Shown one piece after another: positions 44,401 through 52,591 of a stretch of DNA of 64,000 bases. Position numbers and translations under genes: made by a program. Source of the stretch: Paenisporosarcina quisquiliarum (GTDB taxonomy: Bacteria > Bacillota > Bacilli > Bacillales_A > Planococcaceae); contig NZ_JAMKBJ010000006.1 in the NCBI RefSeq assembly GCF_027563315.1, forward strand, positions 62,001 to 126,000. The letters are read 5' to 3'. How positions within the stretch are numbered: position 1 is the stretch's first letter; each line of letters begins with the position of its first letter. The notes beneath the pieces were generated by a model. It did no database searches. It had not been told where the DNA came from and saw only the letters and a program-made list of their open reading frames with translations.

Positions 44401-47400
44401 ATGGAACTGGGGCGATGTAGTAGCTCCTTCTGATGGTTGGCCAGCAGGTGCAGTCGATTTAGACGGAACGGATCGATATGGCGCATATGCGGATATTGAG
44501 CTGAAAGATGGCGCGAAGGATATTGGTTTCCTCATCGTCAATCAACAAACGCAAGAAAAAGATGCAGGCGATAAATCATTCAATTTATTGGATAAGTATA
44601 ATCACTTATGGATTAAACAAGGGGATGATAACGTCTACATTTCCCCATATGAAGAAGTGGCATCAGGGATTGTATCGGGTGAAGTGATCTCTGAAGATAC
44701 GATTTTACTAGGGTATACGATGACTGAAGGATTAACAGCTGACAAACTCAAAGCTGATTTGGTCATTAAAGACGTGGATGGTGCGGATGTACCTGTTGAA
44801 AGTGTCGAAATTACTGGCACAACGACAGTTGAAGTAAAAGCAACATTTAACTTAGACAAGCTTCCATTGTCCATTACGTATGCAGGCAGAACCGTTTCAG
44901 CATCTTCAGGCTGGAGAATGCTTGATAAAATGTACGCTTACGATGGTGATGATTTAGGTGCAACATACAACAATGGCAATGCTACATTGAAATTATGGGC
45001 ACCAAAAGCGAGCAAGGTTGTGGCGAACTTCTTCGATAAAGAAGATGCTTCAGCTCCAATCGGTACTGTCGAGTTAACGCTTGGAGAACAAGGTGTCTGG
45101 TCTAAAGACATCAAAGCAAGTGAACTTGGTGTAGCAGATCTTAAAGGCTACTACTATCAATTCGAAGTAACAAATGATGGCGTCACGAAAAAAGTATTAG
45201 ACCCTTATGCGAAGTCAATGGCTGCCTTTACTGTAAATACAGAAGGCAATGCGGGTCCTGACGGAGATACGGTAGGGAAAGCGGCGATTGTCGATTTAAG
45301 CGGCACGAACCCTAAAGGATTCGGTCATGCGTCGATCGATGGGTATGAAAAGCGTGAGGATGCGGTGATTTACGAAGTTCACGTTCGAGACTTTACGTCA
45401 GATCCTTCCATTGAAAAAGATTTGAAATCAAGATGGGGCTCTTATAAAGGGTTTATCGACAAGCTTGATTACATTAAATCTTTAGGTGTAACACATGTTC
45501 AATTACTTCCGGTCATGGCTTGGTATTATGGCGATGAAACGAAGATGGGCGAACGCGAACTCGAGTATTCAGCAGGCGGCAATGAATACAACTGGGGCTA
45601 TGACCCTCACAGTTACTTCTCGCCAGACGGTGCGTATTCAGAGAATCCAGAAGACGCAGAACTGCGCGTAAAAGAGTTAAAAGAATTAATCGATGCGATT
45701 CATGATGCGGATATGGGTGTGGTATTTGACGTCGTATATACGCATATGGCAAAAGCTAGTCAATTAAATGACATTGTGCCAAATTACTACGCGTATCAAG
45801 ATGCTAAAGGCAACTTCCTTGGTGGCTTTGGTAACAACTTGGCAACAAGTCACACAATGGCTGAAAAGCTTATGGTTGATTCCGTGAAATATTGGTTTGA
45901 AGAATACAAGATTGATGGCATGCGTTTTGATATGATGGGCGACGCAACGTATCCATCGATTCAAAATGCGTATGATGCAGCCGCTTCCGTAAATCCAGAC
46001 GCTTTATTTATTGGCGAAGGCTGGAGAACATTTGCTGGACATTTAGCTGATCCAACACTAGCAGGAATGGGTGCTGACCAAGATTGGATGGATAAAACGG
46101 ACGATGTAGGTGTATTCTCTGACGAAATTCGTAATGAATTGAAATCTGGGTTCGGTTCTGAAGGTGAGCCAAGATTCCTTACAGGCGGCTCGAGAAATAT
46201 TGATACGATTTTCAACAACATTAAAGGACAGCCATCGAATACGGCTGATGATGATCCGGGCGATATGGTCCAGTACATCGCAGCGCACGATAACTTGCCT
46301 TTATATGATGTTATTGCACAATCCATTAAAAAGGATCCGGCAATTCCAGAAAACAACTTGGAGATTCACAAACGTATCCGTATCGGAAACTCCATGATTT
46401 TAACTTCACAAGGTACGGCTTTCCTTCACGCTGGTCAAGAGTATGGCAGAACGAAGCAGTGGTTAGGTGAAGGTGTACCTGAACAGAAATATCATGAATT
46501 GAAAGATACGGACGGGAAGACATTTGGCTATTTCGTCCATGATTCCTATGACTCTTCAGATGCCATCAATAAATTTGATTGGCAAAAAGCAACAAACAGA
46601 CAAGCGTATGAAGTCAATACGTTAACACGAGCTTACACAACGGGATTAATCGAGTTAAGAAAATCGACAAATGCTTTCCGTTTAGGTGAAAAAGCGCTGG
46701 TTGATACAAACGTATCTCTACTTGATTTCCCTGAAATGAATGAGTCCGACTTAGTCATTGCATACGAAAATATCTCAACGGATAAAACGGGCAATTACTA
46801 CGTATTCGTCAATGCAGATAACAAAGCACGTACATTAACTTTAGGGGAATATGATTTCTCTGATGGCGTTGTTTTAGTAGACAATGATGAAGCGGGCACA
46901 CATCCGGTATCTAAAAAAACAGGCTTTAGCCTAACAAAAGAAACGATGACGATTGATCCCTTAACAACAGTTGTCATTAAATTGAATCGAAAAGCGACGG
47001 AAGAACCGAAAAATAGTGGTGGGAACAATGGCTCTCATCCTACGCCACCACCTGCACCTGGAAAACCACACACAATTGTGCTTCCAGCTCATGCAGCAGA
47101 AGTAGTGAAAGCGAAAAACCCTTCAGGAATGATTGAAGTCGTAACTAAAATTGTTCCTGAAAAAGTAACGGAAATCGTTAATGCCATTACGGCGGACAAA
47201 TTTGTGGTAGCGCTGATGTTAGAAAAACCGACTGCAGGAGAAGTGGCAAAAGCACAAGCACCTGGTCGTTTATTTACTGAAGCGTTCAAGAAGAACAAAC
47301 AAGCTCAGATCGAGATTCAAACAGATGAAGCAAGCTACAAGCTGCCAGCATCTGAAATAAATGTTGCAGAATTAGCTAAAAAGCTCGGTGTGGCTGAAAG

Positions 47401-48283
47401 CGAAGTTCAAATCACTGTAGCAGTAAATGTCGTGAAAGCGCCATCGACAAAAGTGAAAATGGTCTCCAACGCCATTGAATTCCACGTCGAAGCGATAGCT
47501 GGAGATAAGAAAGTGACAATTACGGTATTTGGTTCGTTTGTTGAAAGAGAAATTGTCGGCAATCAAGAATTCAATCCGAAAACGATGGTCGCCGTGAAGT
47601 TCAATGAAGATGGAACATTTACTTCACTTCCAACGGTCTTTAACGGCAAAATCGCAACAGTGATGTCACTGACAAACTCAACATATGCGATTGTTGAAAA
47701 CAACCAAACCTTCCCAGATGTTAACAACATTAACTGGGCAGAAGAATCAATAGAAAAGCTGGCTTCAAAATACATCATTAAAGGGAAAGCAGACGGAACA
47801 TACGCACCAGCAGAAGACATTTCCCGTGCAGAATTTACCGTATTATTGGTACGTGCATTAGGACTTCCGGCAAAAGCGTATAACAACAGCTTCTCAGATG
47901 TAAAAGGAACAGAATGGTTCAATGCTAATGGTGAACTAATGGCTGCCGTTCAACACGGAATCATTCAAGGAAAAGCAGACGGAACATTCGCTCCAAACGA
48001 AAAACTGACGCGCTCACAAGCAGCAGTCATGATCTCAAGAGCAATGGAACTGAAATTCCTGAACTTTGACCCAGCAAAATTGGATTCTACTATGAAATTA
48101 GGAGACTTCAAAGATGCCAACCAAACAGCGAACTGGTCGAAAGCAGGCATCGAAACCGTCTACCAAGCGGGTATCATGGATGGTAAAGGTAACGGTACCT
48201 TCGATCCGAATGGCTTCACAAAACGTGATCAAATGGCGAAGATTTTAGCTAAGTTTTTGGAGATTAGTGGGTTGATGGATTAA
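41432..48283 (+). CDS. SLH-anchored bifunctional alpha-amylase/pullulanase
   Basis: Secreted 2,283-residue starch-degrading enzyme. The GTG start follows AAGGAGG by 9 nt. In order: signal peptide (cut near AYA, 36), a CBM41-like module (50-110), Ig-like regions, an alpha-amylase GH13 domain (about 355-850) with triad D575, E604 and D670, two tandem CBM41-like modules (about 870-1075), an Ig-like domain, a CBM48-like module (about 1170-1260), a pullulanase GH13 domain with the YNWGYDP signature and triad D1500, E1529 and D1620, a Pro-rich linker near 1865, an unrecognised domain (1880-2085) and three SLH repeats (from about 2093). One active set should cut alpha-1,4 and the other alpha-1,6 bonds. 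Two-headed enzymes of this kind are known from alkaliphilic Bacillus. Confidence 0.92.
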   Translation: MRIAKDIKRKLSMFIVSFLLLSLWLPFIPAQQAYATGSTETAVNETAETSDRHVRFTYIREDQTYGQWNIWAWNTGVKNDQINFESYEGGVATVNIAVAPETEQFGFVLRSTEEWETAQKEFGDRFIQVNKNDSLTKAYITSGVEQIRIVPDGSAPVIDKGNATFYYRDKALFANDEMDSIEKVELKFNGQTNEMTYEPANERFVFSYENIPNGETPYTFLVTKGGVTTEVTDPYNTIDGVSKIDFKQADLTVSGSVEPAAIIYNQNAVLSVDIQGLTDDVTISKITADVSSLGGSANLEIDPSLKEIALAVDDDTTAGIKTIPLTVVDSYGNTYEGTAEVEVKTRQSTGTSDFDWDESVIYFMLTDRFFDGDSSNNDPYDMNYDTSKRGTYQGGDLKGITSKLDYLDNLGVNTIWISPVVENIKYDVRSVETGTSDEPYYAYHGYWANNFGKLNPHFGTMEDFHELIDAAHDRDMKIMVDVVLNHTGYGLKEIDGTMANQPAGFPTDEDRSRFSDMVRQGADIGTDEVVGELAGLPDLKTEDPAVRQQIIDWQTIWIDQATTEKGNTIDYFRVDTVKHVEDATWMKFKTALTEKKPDFKMIGEAWGANANNTLGYLNTGTMDSLLDFEFKNTARNFVNGQLKASNEALVDRNGKIDNAATLGQFLSSHDEDGFLHSLGGDEGKLKVAASLQATAKGQPVIYYGEELGLSGANNYPQYDNRYDFAWDQVENNDVLEHYTKILNFRSEHSKVFAKGERTFVGGSDKDKFLLFSREYQDQSVYVGLNVAEDAKDVTLTVDSADAVVTDYYSGEVYEANEAGEINVTLPSNADGGTVLLTVEGGNITGAAATGDGGDAVEPIPANSIRIHYNRTDNVYDNYGAWLWNDVASPSANWPVGATMFEKTDSYGAYIDVPLAEGAKNIGFLVMDITKGDAGKDGGDKGFTIALPEMNEIWIQQGSDKVYTYEPVKLPENTVRIHYTRDNADYENFGIWNWGDVVAPSDGWPAGAVDLDGTDRYGAYADIELKDGAKDIGFLIVNQQTQEKDAGDKSFNLLDKYNHLWIKQGDDNVYISPYEEVASGIVSGEVISEDTILLGYTMTEGLTADKLKADLVIKDVDGADVPVESVEITGTTTVEVKATFNLDKLPLSITYAGRTVSASSGWRMLDKMYAYDGDDLGATYNNGNATLKLWAPKASKVVANFFDKEDASAPIGTVELTLGEQGVWSKDIKASELGVADLKGYYYQFEVTNDGVTKKVLDPYAKSMAAFTVNTEGNAGPDGDTVGKAAIVDLSGTNPKGFGHASIDGYEKREDAVIYEVHVRDFTSDPSIEKDLKSRWGSYKGFIDKLDYIKSLGVTHVQLLPVMAWYYGDETKMGERELEYSAGGNEYNWGYDPHSYFSPDGAYSENPEDAELRVKELKELIDAIHDADMGVVFDVVYTHMAKASQLNDIVPNYYAYQDAKGNFLGGFGNNLATSHTMAEKLMVDSVKYWFEEYKIDGMRFDMMGDATYPSIQNAYDAAASVNPDALFIGEGWRTFAGHLADPTLAGMGADQDWMDKTDDVGVFSDEIRNELKSGFGSEGEPRFLTGGSRNIDTIFNNIKGQPSNTADDDPGDMVQYIAAHDNLPLYDVIAQSIKKDPAIPENNLEIHKRIRIGNSMILTSQGTAFLHAGQEYGRTKQWLGEGVPEQKYHELKDTDGKTFGYFVHDSYDSSDAINKFDWQKATNRQAYEVNTLTRAYTTGLIELRKSTNAFRLGEKALVDTNVSLLDFPEMNESDLVIAYENISTDKTGNYYVFVNADNKARTLTLGEYDFSDGVVLVDNDEAGTHPVSKKTGFSLTKETMTIDPLTTVVIKLNRKATEEPKNSGGNNGSHPTPPPAPGKPHTIVLPAHAAEVVKAKNPSGMIEVVTKIVPEKVTEIVNAITADKFVVALMLEKPTAGEVAKAQAPGRLFTEAFKKNKQAQIEIQTDEASYKLPASEINVAELAKKLGVAESEVQITVAVNVVKAPSTKVKMVSNAIEFHVEAIAGDKKVTITVFGSFVEREIVGNQEFNPKTMVAVKFNEDGTFTSLPTVFNGKIATVMSLTNSTYAIVENNQTFPDVNNINWAEESIEKLASKYIIKGKADGTYAPAEDISRAEFTVLLVRALGLPAKAYNNSFSDVKGTEWFNANGELMAAVQHGIIQGKADGTFAPNEKLTRSQAAVMISRAMELKFLNFDPAKLDSTMKLGDFKDANQTANWSKAGIETVYQAGIMDGKGNGTFDPNGFTKRDQMAKILAKFLEISGLMD

Positions 48284-48330
48284 TCTCTTTTGAAGATAAT
48301 TGGTTATCGAAGAGGAAAGAATAGTATTGA

Positions 48331-48366
48331 AAAAACACATCCAATCTGTTGATTGGATGTGTTTTT
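48331..48366. terminator. Terminator of the amylase-pullulanase gene
   Basis: AAAAACACATCCAATC and GATTGGATGTGTTTTT form a long perfect stem around TGTT. A-run and T-run allow both directions. The following AT-rich 300 bp up to 48680 contain no gene. Confidence 0.93.
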
Positions 48367-48693
48367 GAGGAAATGGAATTTAAATTATAGAAAAAAGTGT
48401 AAGTTTCTAAAAAGCAAAGAGCAGTCGGTAATAATTTGAAAGATTCCATATTGGTTTCGTTTATTTGGCAATCATCTGATGTTGTCTATATTGAGATCCA
48501 TCAATAAATCCTAATATTTTAGTCCTCTTTTTAAAAAGAAAAAATACATTCGAATTCCATAAGAGTAATATTTAAAAGAATGTTGAATAAAAGTGAAAAA
48601 ATCACATAAATTATATTTTTAAATGTATATTTGTAATCAATACACGGTATAATGAATAAACAAGTGAAAAAATCACTTTTAGGAGATGAGTGT

Positions 48694-50025
48694 ATGTTAG
48701 TTAATTTTAGATTTGGGAATTTTTTATCTTTTAACGAACTTTCACATTTTTCTATGGCAATTGGTAATACAAGACGGCATCCTACTCATGTTATGAAATT
48801 TCCGGACATTTCATTACTTAAATTTGCCGTTTTATATGGTGCAAATGCTTCTGGAAAATCAAATTTAGTTAAAGCTATAAAATTTTCAAAAAATTTAATT
48901 TTAAAAGGTGTTCCAGATACTATTACTTTTGATAAATACTCTAAAATAGACCCAAGTAATAAAGAGAAAAATACTCAATTCGAATATGAAATCGTTATTG
49001 GAAAGTATGTTTATTCTTATGGTTTTTCTGTTAATTTGTTTGAAAAAAAAATCAGCGGCGAGTGGTTATATTCATTAAAGGATAATAAGGAAATTGAGAT
49101 TTTCGTTAGGGAAGTAAATAATGACAAAAATAATTTTCTTATTAACTACGAAGCATTACAATTAAATGAAAATGATGAAATGCGGTTGAAAGTCTACACT
49201 GAAGACTCCAAGTTTATCTTTAATTCATTATTTATTACTGAGTTAAATAAAAACAAGCAGCCTTTAACAAACAGTGAAGATATATCTGTTTTTAACTTGA
49301 TTTATGAATGGTTTGAAAATAAATTAGAAGTTATTTCTCCTGATGAATCACCTTCCGAAAATGGAATAACTTATATAAAGAAAGATAATGGATTAGCATT
49401 ATCAAATTTTTTGAATGCTTTCGGTACTGGTGTGAAGGAAGTATGTACTAAAGAAATAAATGAAAAAGATTTGTATAAGGAAATGCCTTCCATGATAGTG
49501 AAGAAAATTATTGAAAAAATTAAAGAGGATTCGGAAACTACTCACGCATTACTTAGAACATCAGACAATATTCATGAAATTGAGAAAGTAAACAATGAAA
49601 TTCAAATTAAAACTGTAACTTTTAAACATTCTACAGAAAATGTTTTTTATACAATAGGTGAAGAGTCGGATGGAACTGTAAGATTAGTAGAAATTTATGA
49701 TATCCTAGCTAGCAATAATGAAAAAGTTTATGTGGTAGATGAAATAGATAGGAGTTTGCATCCGAATTTAACGTATAATTACATTAATGAGTATTTAAAA
49801 AAGAAATTACCTGGTCAATTAATAGTGACGACACATGAGGATAGACTCCTTGATTTTGATATGTTAAGAAGAGATGAAATATGGTTTGTTGAAAAACAAG
49901 ATGCAGGTGATTCAAAACTATACTCATTAGAAAAGTTTAAAGAAAGATTTGACAAAGACATATTAAAAGCCTATTTAGATGGCAGATATGGTAGTATTCC
50001 TGAATTTAAATTCTTTAATTTATAA
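48694..50025 (+). CDS. rloA: AAA15-family ATPase, RloA/AbiLi type
   Basis: ATPase of 443 residues related to SMC/OLD ABC-type ATPases. The ATG at 48694 is chosen because AGGAG is 8 nt upstream; the longer frame from 48652 lacks a ribosome site. The N-terminus NFRFGNFLSF is typical. Walker A is GANASGKSNL (near 49-58), Walker B VVDEIDRSLHP (near 347), and the switch His is in VTTHEDRLLD (near 381). It precedes an RloB gene by 27 bp. The pair is the RloAB/AbiL arrangement, an anti-phage abortive-infection type module. The gene is more AT-rich than the genes before it, which fits transfer. Confidence 0.87.
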   Translation: MLVNFRFGNFLSFNELSHFSMAIGNTRRHPTHVMKFPDISLLKFAVLYGANASGKSNLVKAIKFSKNLILKGVPDTITFDKYSKIDPSNKEKNTQFEYEIVIGKYVYSYGFSVNLFEKKISGEWLYSLKDNKEIEIFVREVNNDKNNFLINYEALQLNENDEMRLKVYTEDSKFIFNSLFITELNKNKQPLTNSEDISVFNLIYEWFENKLEVISPDESPSENGITYIKKDNGLALSNFLNAFGTGVKEVCTKEINEKDLYKEMPSMIVKKIIEKIKEDSETTHALLRTSDNIHEIEKVNNEIQIKTVTFKHSTENVFYTIGEESDGTVRLVEIYDILASNNEKVYVVDEIDRSLHPNLTYNYINEYLKKKLPGQLIVTTHEDRLLDFDMLRRDEIWFVEKQDAGDSKLYSLEKFKERFDKDILKAYLDGRYGSIPEFKFFNL

Positions 50026-50052
50026 AAGCTACAGATTGAATGGGGAAACAAA

Positions 50053-50910
50053 ATGACTTATCGACTTTCAAACACAATGCCGAATCAATCGAGAAATGTT
50101 GATGTGAAAAAAGAAGAAAAAAAGAAATTCTTTTTTGTAATCGAGGGAGAAAAGACAGAAAGTATTTATCTCCAAGAAGTTGCTCAGAATGTAAAGAAAG
50201 ACGCTTTAATTGATGTTCTTATTTTAGAGCGTATCCAAGGGTCACATTCGAATCAATACAAAATTACAGCAACAATTCAAGAATATGTTGCTACACATAG
50301 CCAACTTACACAGGAAATAAAAGATAATCTAATATTACTGAATGATCAATATGAAGAAGAAGAATTATCTGAAGTTGAATTAATAGAGAAATTGTCTGAA
50401 ATACTAGGAGATAAAAAGGAATCATTGATAATCGAACATAATAACAAGGTTATTCAACAAATTAGAGCATTAAATAATCTTAGCAGTTATGAAAAAGATT
50501 TTGATAAAATATGTTTAATATTAGACAGAGATTATAGGAGTTTTAAAGACTCTCAATATGATTTAGTATTAGAGATTTGTAGCGAATCAAATTTTTTGTT
50601 GGGTATTACTAACCCTAATTTCGAATTTTATTTACTGTTACATTTAGATGAAGCAACATCATATGATCAAGAAAAAATTAAGAGAAATCCCAATGTTACA
50701 AGTAAAAAAAAATATACAGAATATAGTTTAAATGAAAAATTAAAAGAATATGAACGTTCATATAAAAAAAATAATTATGATGCTAATTTTTTTATAAAAA
50801 AATATTCTGATTTTAAAGATAATATAACCAATTATTCAGTCGATAATATGAATTTGAAAGATAATATCGGAAGTTCAGTGCATCATATAATTAATCATTT
50901 ATTAGATTGA
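50053..50910 (+). CDS. rloB: RloB/AbiLii-family protein
   Basis: Protein of 285 residues and effector candidate of the module. FFFVIEGEKTESIYL (25-39) and ICLILDRDYRSF (150-161) match the Glu and D-x-D elements of a Toprim-like nuclease fold, and NPNFEFYLLLHLD follows, a conserved RloB block. AGGAG-type spacing is replaced by a GAATGGGG ribosome site. By analogy with OLD-like and PARIS systems, the ATPase would sense infection and the Toprim part act on nucleic acid. That mechanism is inference. Confidence 0.82.
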   Translation: MTYRLSNTMPNQSRNVDVKKEEKKKFFFVIEGEKTESIYLQEVAQNVKKDALIDVLILERIQGSHSNQYKITATIQEYVATHSQLTQEIKDNLILLNDQYEEEELSEVELIEKLSEILGDKKESLIIEHNNKVIQQIRALNNLSSYEKDFDKICLILDRDYRSFKDSQYDLVLEICSESNFLLGITNPNFEFYLLLHLDEATSYDQEKIKRNPNVTSKKKYTEYSLNEKLKEYERSYKKNNYDANFFIKKYSDFKDNITNYSVDNMNLKDNIGSSVHHIINHLLD

Positions 50911-51039
50911 ATTTAATATAGATATAAGAATTACAATTTGTTTTGACTATTTATGACACATGTTTCATTTATCATCGCAATTTCAATTTCTCATCATATC
51001 ATTTTCAATATAATAGAGAACCGCCGAGTGGTACGAGAC

Positions 51040-51120
51040 TGACCCAGTTAATTGAGACAGAATAATATACCTTTAATTTAAGCAGCCAGTTACTTGTATT
51101 GTACCGGTAACTGGTTGTTT
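51040..51120 (+). mobile_element. Possible solo end of an IS3/IS150-like element
   Basis: TGACCCAGTTAATTGAGACAG resembles the TGACCC...GACAG ends of the IS150 branch of IS3 elements. A hairpin follows in the position these elements often have one: CAGCCAGTTAC with GGTAACTGGTTG (51083-51117). No transposase frame follows, so this would be a leftover end. The resemblance is from memory of the family and is not certain. Confidence 0.35.
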
Positions 51121-51394
51121 AAATTTGATTGAATTCGGATGGTTGCCTGTTTTGTTTCGTTTTACAAATTCACACAGTATGTCAACCGTAAGTTTGCATA
51201 ATACGTTAGTCAACGATATGGTTCCCTATTCTCTCTTTACGTAAAAGCTCCGTATTTTTACGTTCTCATATGTAAATTGTTGTTCCGATTAGTATGCTGT
51301 TCACGCCATCTATATAAGTGACAATTTTTTAAATGTCATGGTTTTCTTTAGTTTTTTAAAGGCATTTAACGCTTTTCTTGGTGCCACATCATTT

Positions 51395-51535
51395 TCACCA
51401 CTTGGTAATATCCTCCACTTGTGAATCGAGACTCTCCAACATTTCAGCCAAGTTAAAACCTGCCAAACTTAATCGTACTTCTTTTTCTTTTACTTCAACC
51501 GAGAGGTGACACTGTTCCCATAGAAAAAACAACTA
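51395..51535 (-). pseudogene. Remnant C-terminal coding segment
   Basis: The minus strand holds an open frame of about 45 codons ending KEVRLSLAGFNLAEMLESLD and SQVEDITKW, with a natural amino-acid mix but no start or ribosome site. A stop lies just upstream. It appears to be the tail of a deleted gene. The rest of 51121-51748 shows no intact gene. Confidence 0.35.
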
Positions 51536-51748
51536 CACGTTGGATTTAGGTACCATATACTCGAATTTCACCCTAAAGATGTTTTTATTTGTTCCAGCTA
51601 TAGGGTCATTCCCTTCCAATTTAATATGCCATTCAACTCTTTCCTATTGATATCTATAGAAAGGGAAAACTTTTTAATAATAGGTATAAAATTAGCTACT
51701 TGAATCGTAGACTGGGAATATTAATTGTAAAATGATGGAGGTATTCCC

Positions 51749-52417
51749 ATGAACTTCGCAAAAAGCCACTTAAAGCTTTTTAAACAGACATTAATAAGTG
51801 GAGTTAAAAACATTAGTATAACTGTTCCATTTAAAAAGACTGAGGAATATAACCAGAAAATGAATCAAAAGAACATTATTGCATTCAAGAAAAGGGATTC
51901 AGTACAGGAAACCAATCACATTGACCGTACTGGTTTTATTCGATCCATCTTCGAAGTTTTTGGTTATACAGCTGTTATGTCAATTCCGGTTCTTTTTATG
52001 ATGGTTTTGCTGATCTTGTCGTTTGTCTTGAATGATTTTCTTGAGGCAATTCGTGGATATGCTTTACTTACGTTGGGCCTTTCTGTGCTGATGCTTGGGG
52101 TCGGGTGGTATAAGCCATATAAGTTTTGGACCTTTATGTTGTTTTTAGCTGGTGCTTTTTTAACGGTGCTTGCATTCGGTCCGCAGGTGATTGAAGGGTA
52201 TACAGGAAAAACCTTGACCGAGGTCAACTGGAAGAATGGCTATTGGGTTACGTTGCAAGCAACATTTGTTTTTCTTTGTACCTTCATTAGTTCCGTTTCA
52301 TTAATTGCATGGGTGTTTCTAGTTTCCAAGGGACAACGTCAAAATCCATTTAAAAGACTTCGCATGCTAAATTTAAATAGAAGATTAACGCAGCTAAAAA
52401 AACGGTTATCTAATTAA
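51749..52417 (+). CDS. Hypothetical membrane protein
   Basis: Protein of 222 residues with a basic N-terminal tail (1-65), about four hydrophobic segments (72-94, 98-115, 122-145 and 165-190) and a basic C-terminal tail with NRRLTQLKKRL. No family is recognised. ATGGAGGTATTCCC gives the ribosome site. It is a single gene, followed 52 bp later by repeat copy C. Confidence 0.7.
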   Translation: MNFAKSHLKLFKQTLISGVKNISITVPFKKTEEYNQKMNQKNIIAFKKRDSVQETNHIDRTGFIRSIFEVFGYTAVMSIPVLFMMVLLILSFVLNDFLEAIRGYALLTLGLSVLMLGVGWYKPYKFWTFMLFLAGAFLTVLAFGPQVIEGYTGKTLTEVNWKNGYWVTLQATFVFLCTFISSVSLIAWVFLVSKGQRQNPFKRLRMLNLNRRLTQLKKRLSN

Positions 52418-52469
52418 AGGTGAATGCAGATAGCTGTGAAAAAAATGAACAATTCTATGAGAATTATCC

Positions 52470-52530
52470 ATGGGTGGCACTTATTAGCCAAAAACGCACA
52501 GGTACCAATTGAAGAAAAGGTGCCACCCAT
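52470..52530. repeat. Short ATGGGTGGCAC...GTGCCACCCAT repeat (copy C)
   Basis: A 61-bp element with perfect 11-bp terminal inverted repeats (ATGGGTGGCAC and GTGCCACCCAT). Internal order is again GGCACT, 19 nt, GGTACC, 12 nt, GGTGCC. The loop sequences differ from copies A and B while the lengths are kept. It lies 16 kb from the RAYT gene. Confidence 0.88.
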
Positions 52531-52541
52531 GACAATGCAAA

Positions 52542-52591
52542 AAAACAGGCTGCCATCTATCCATTCAATTATGGATAAGGCAGCCTGTTTT
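52542..52591. terminator. Long hairpin terminator at the LCP gene end
   Basis: AAAACAGGCTGCC pairs with GGCAGCCTGTTTT, and inside it TATCCAT pairs with ATGGATA. A-run and T-run flank it. It overlaps the stop of the minus-strand LCP gene and probably ends transcription from both sides. Confidence 0.88.

Noticed and set aside
46164-46397. Small open frames on both strands inside the amylase-pullulanase gene
   Set aside because: They are shadows of the long coding frame with no initiation signals.
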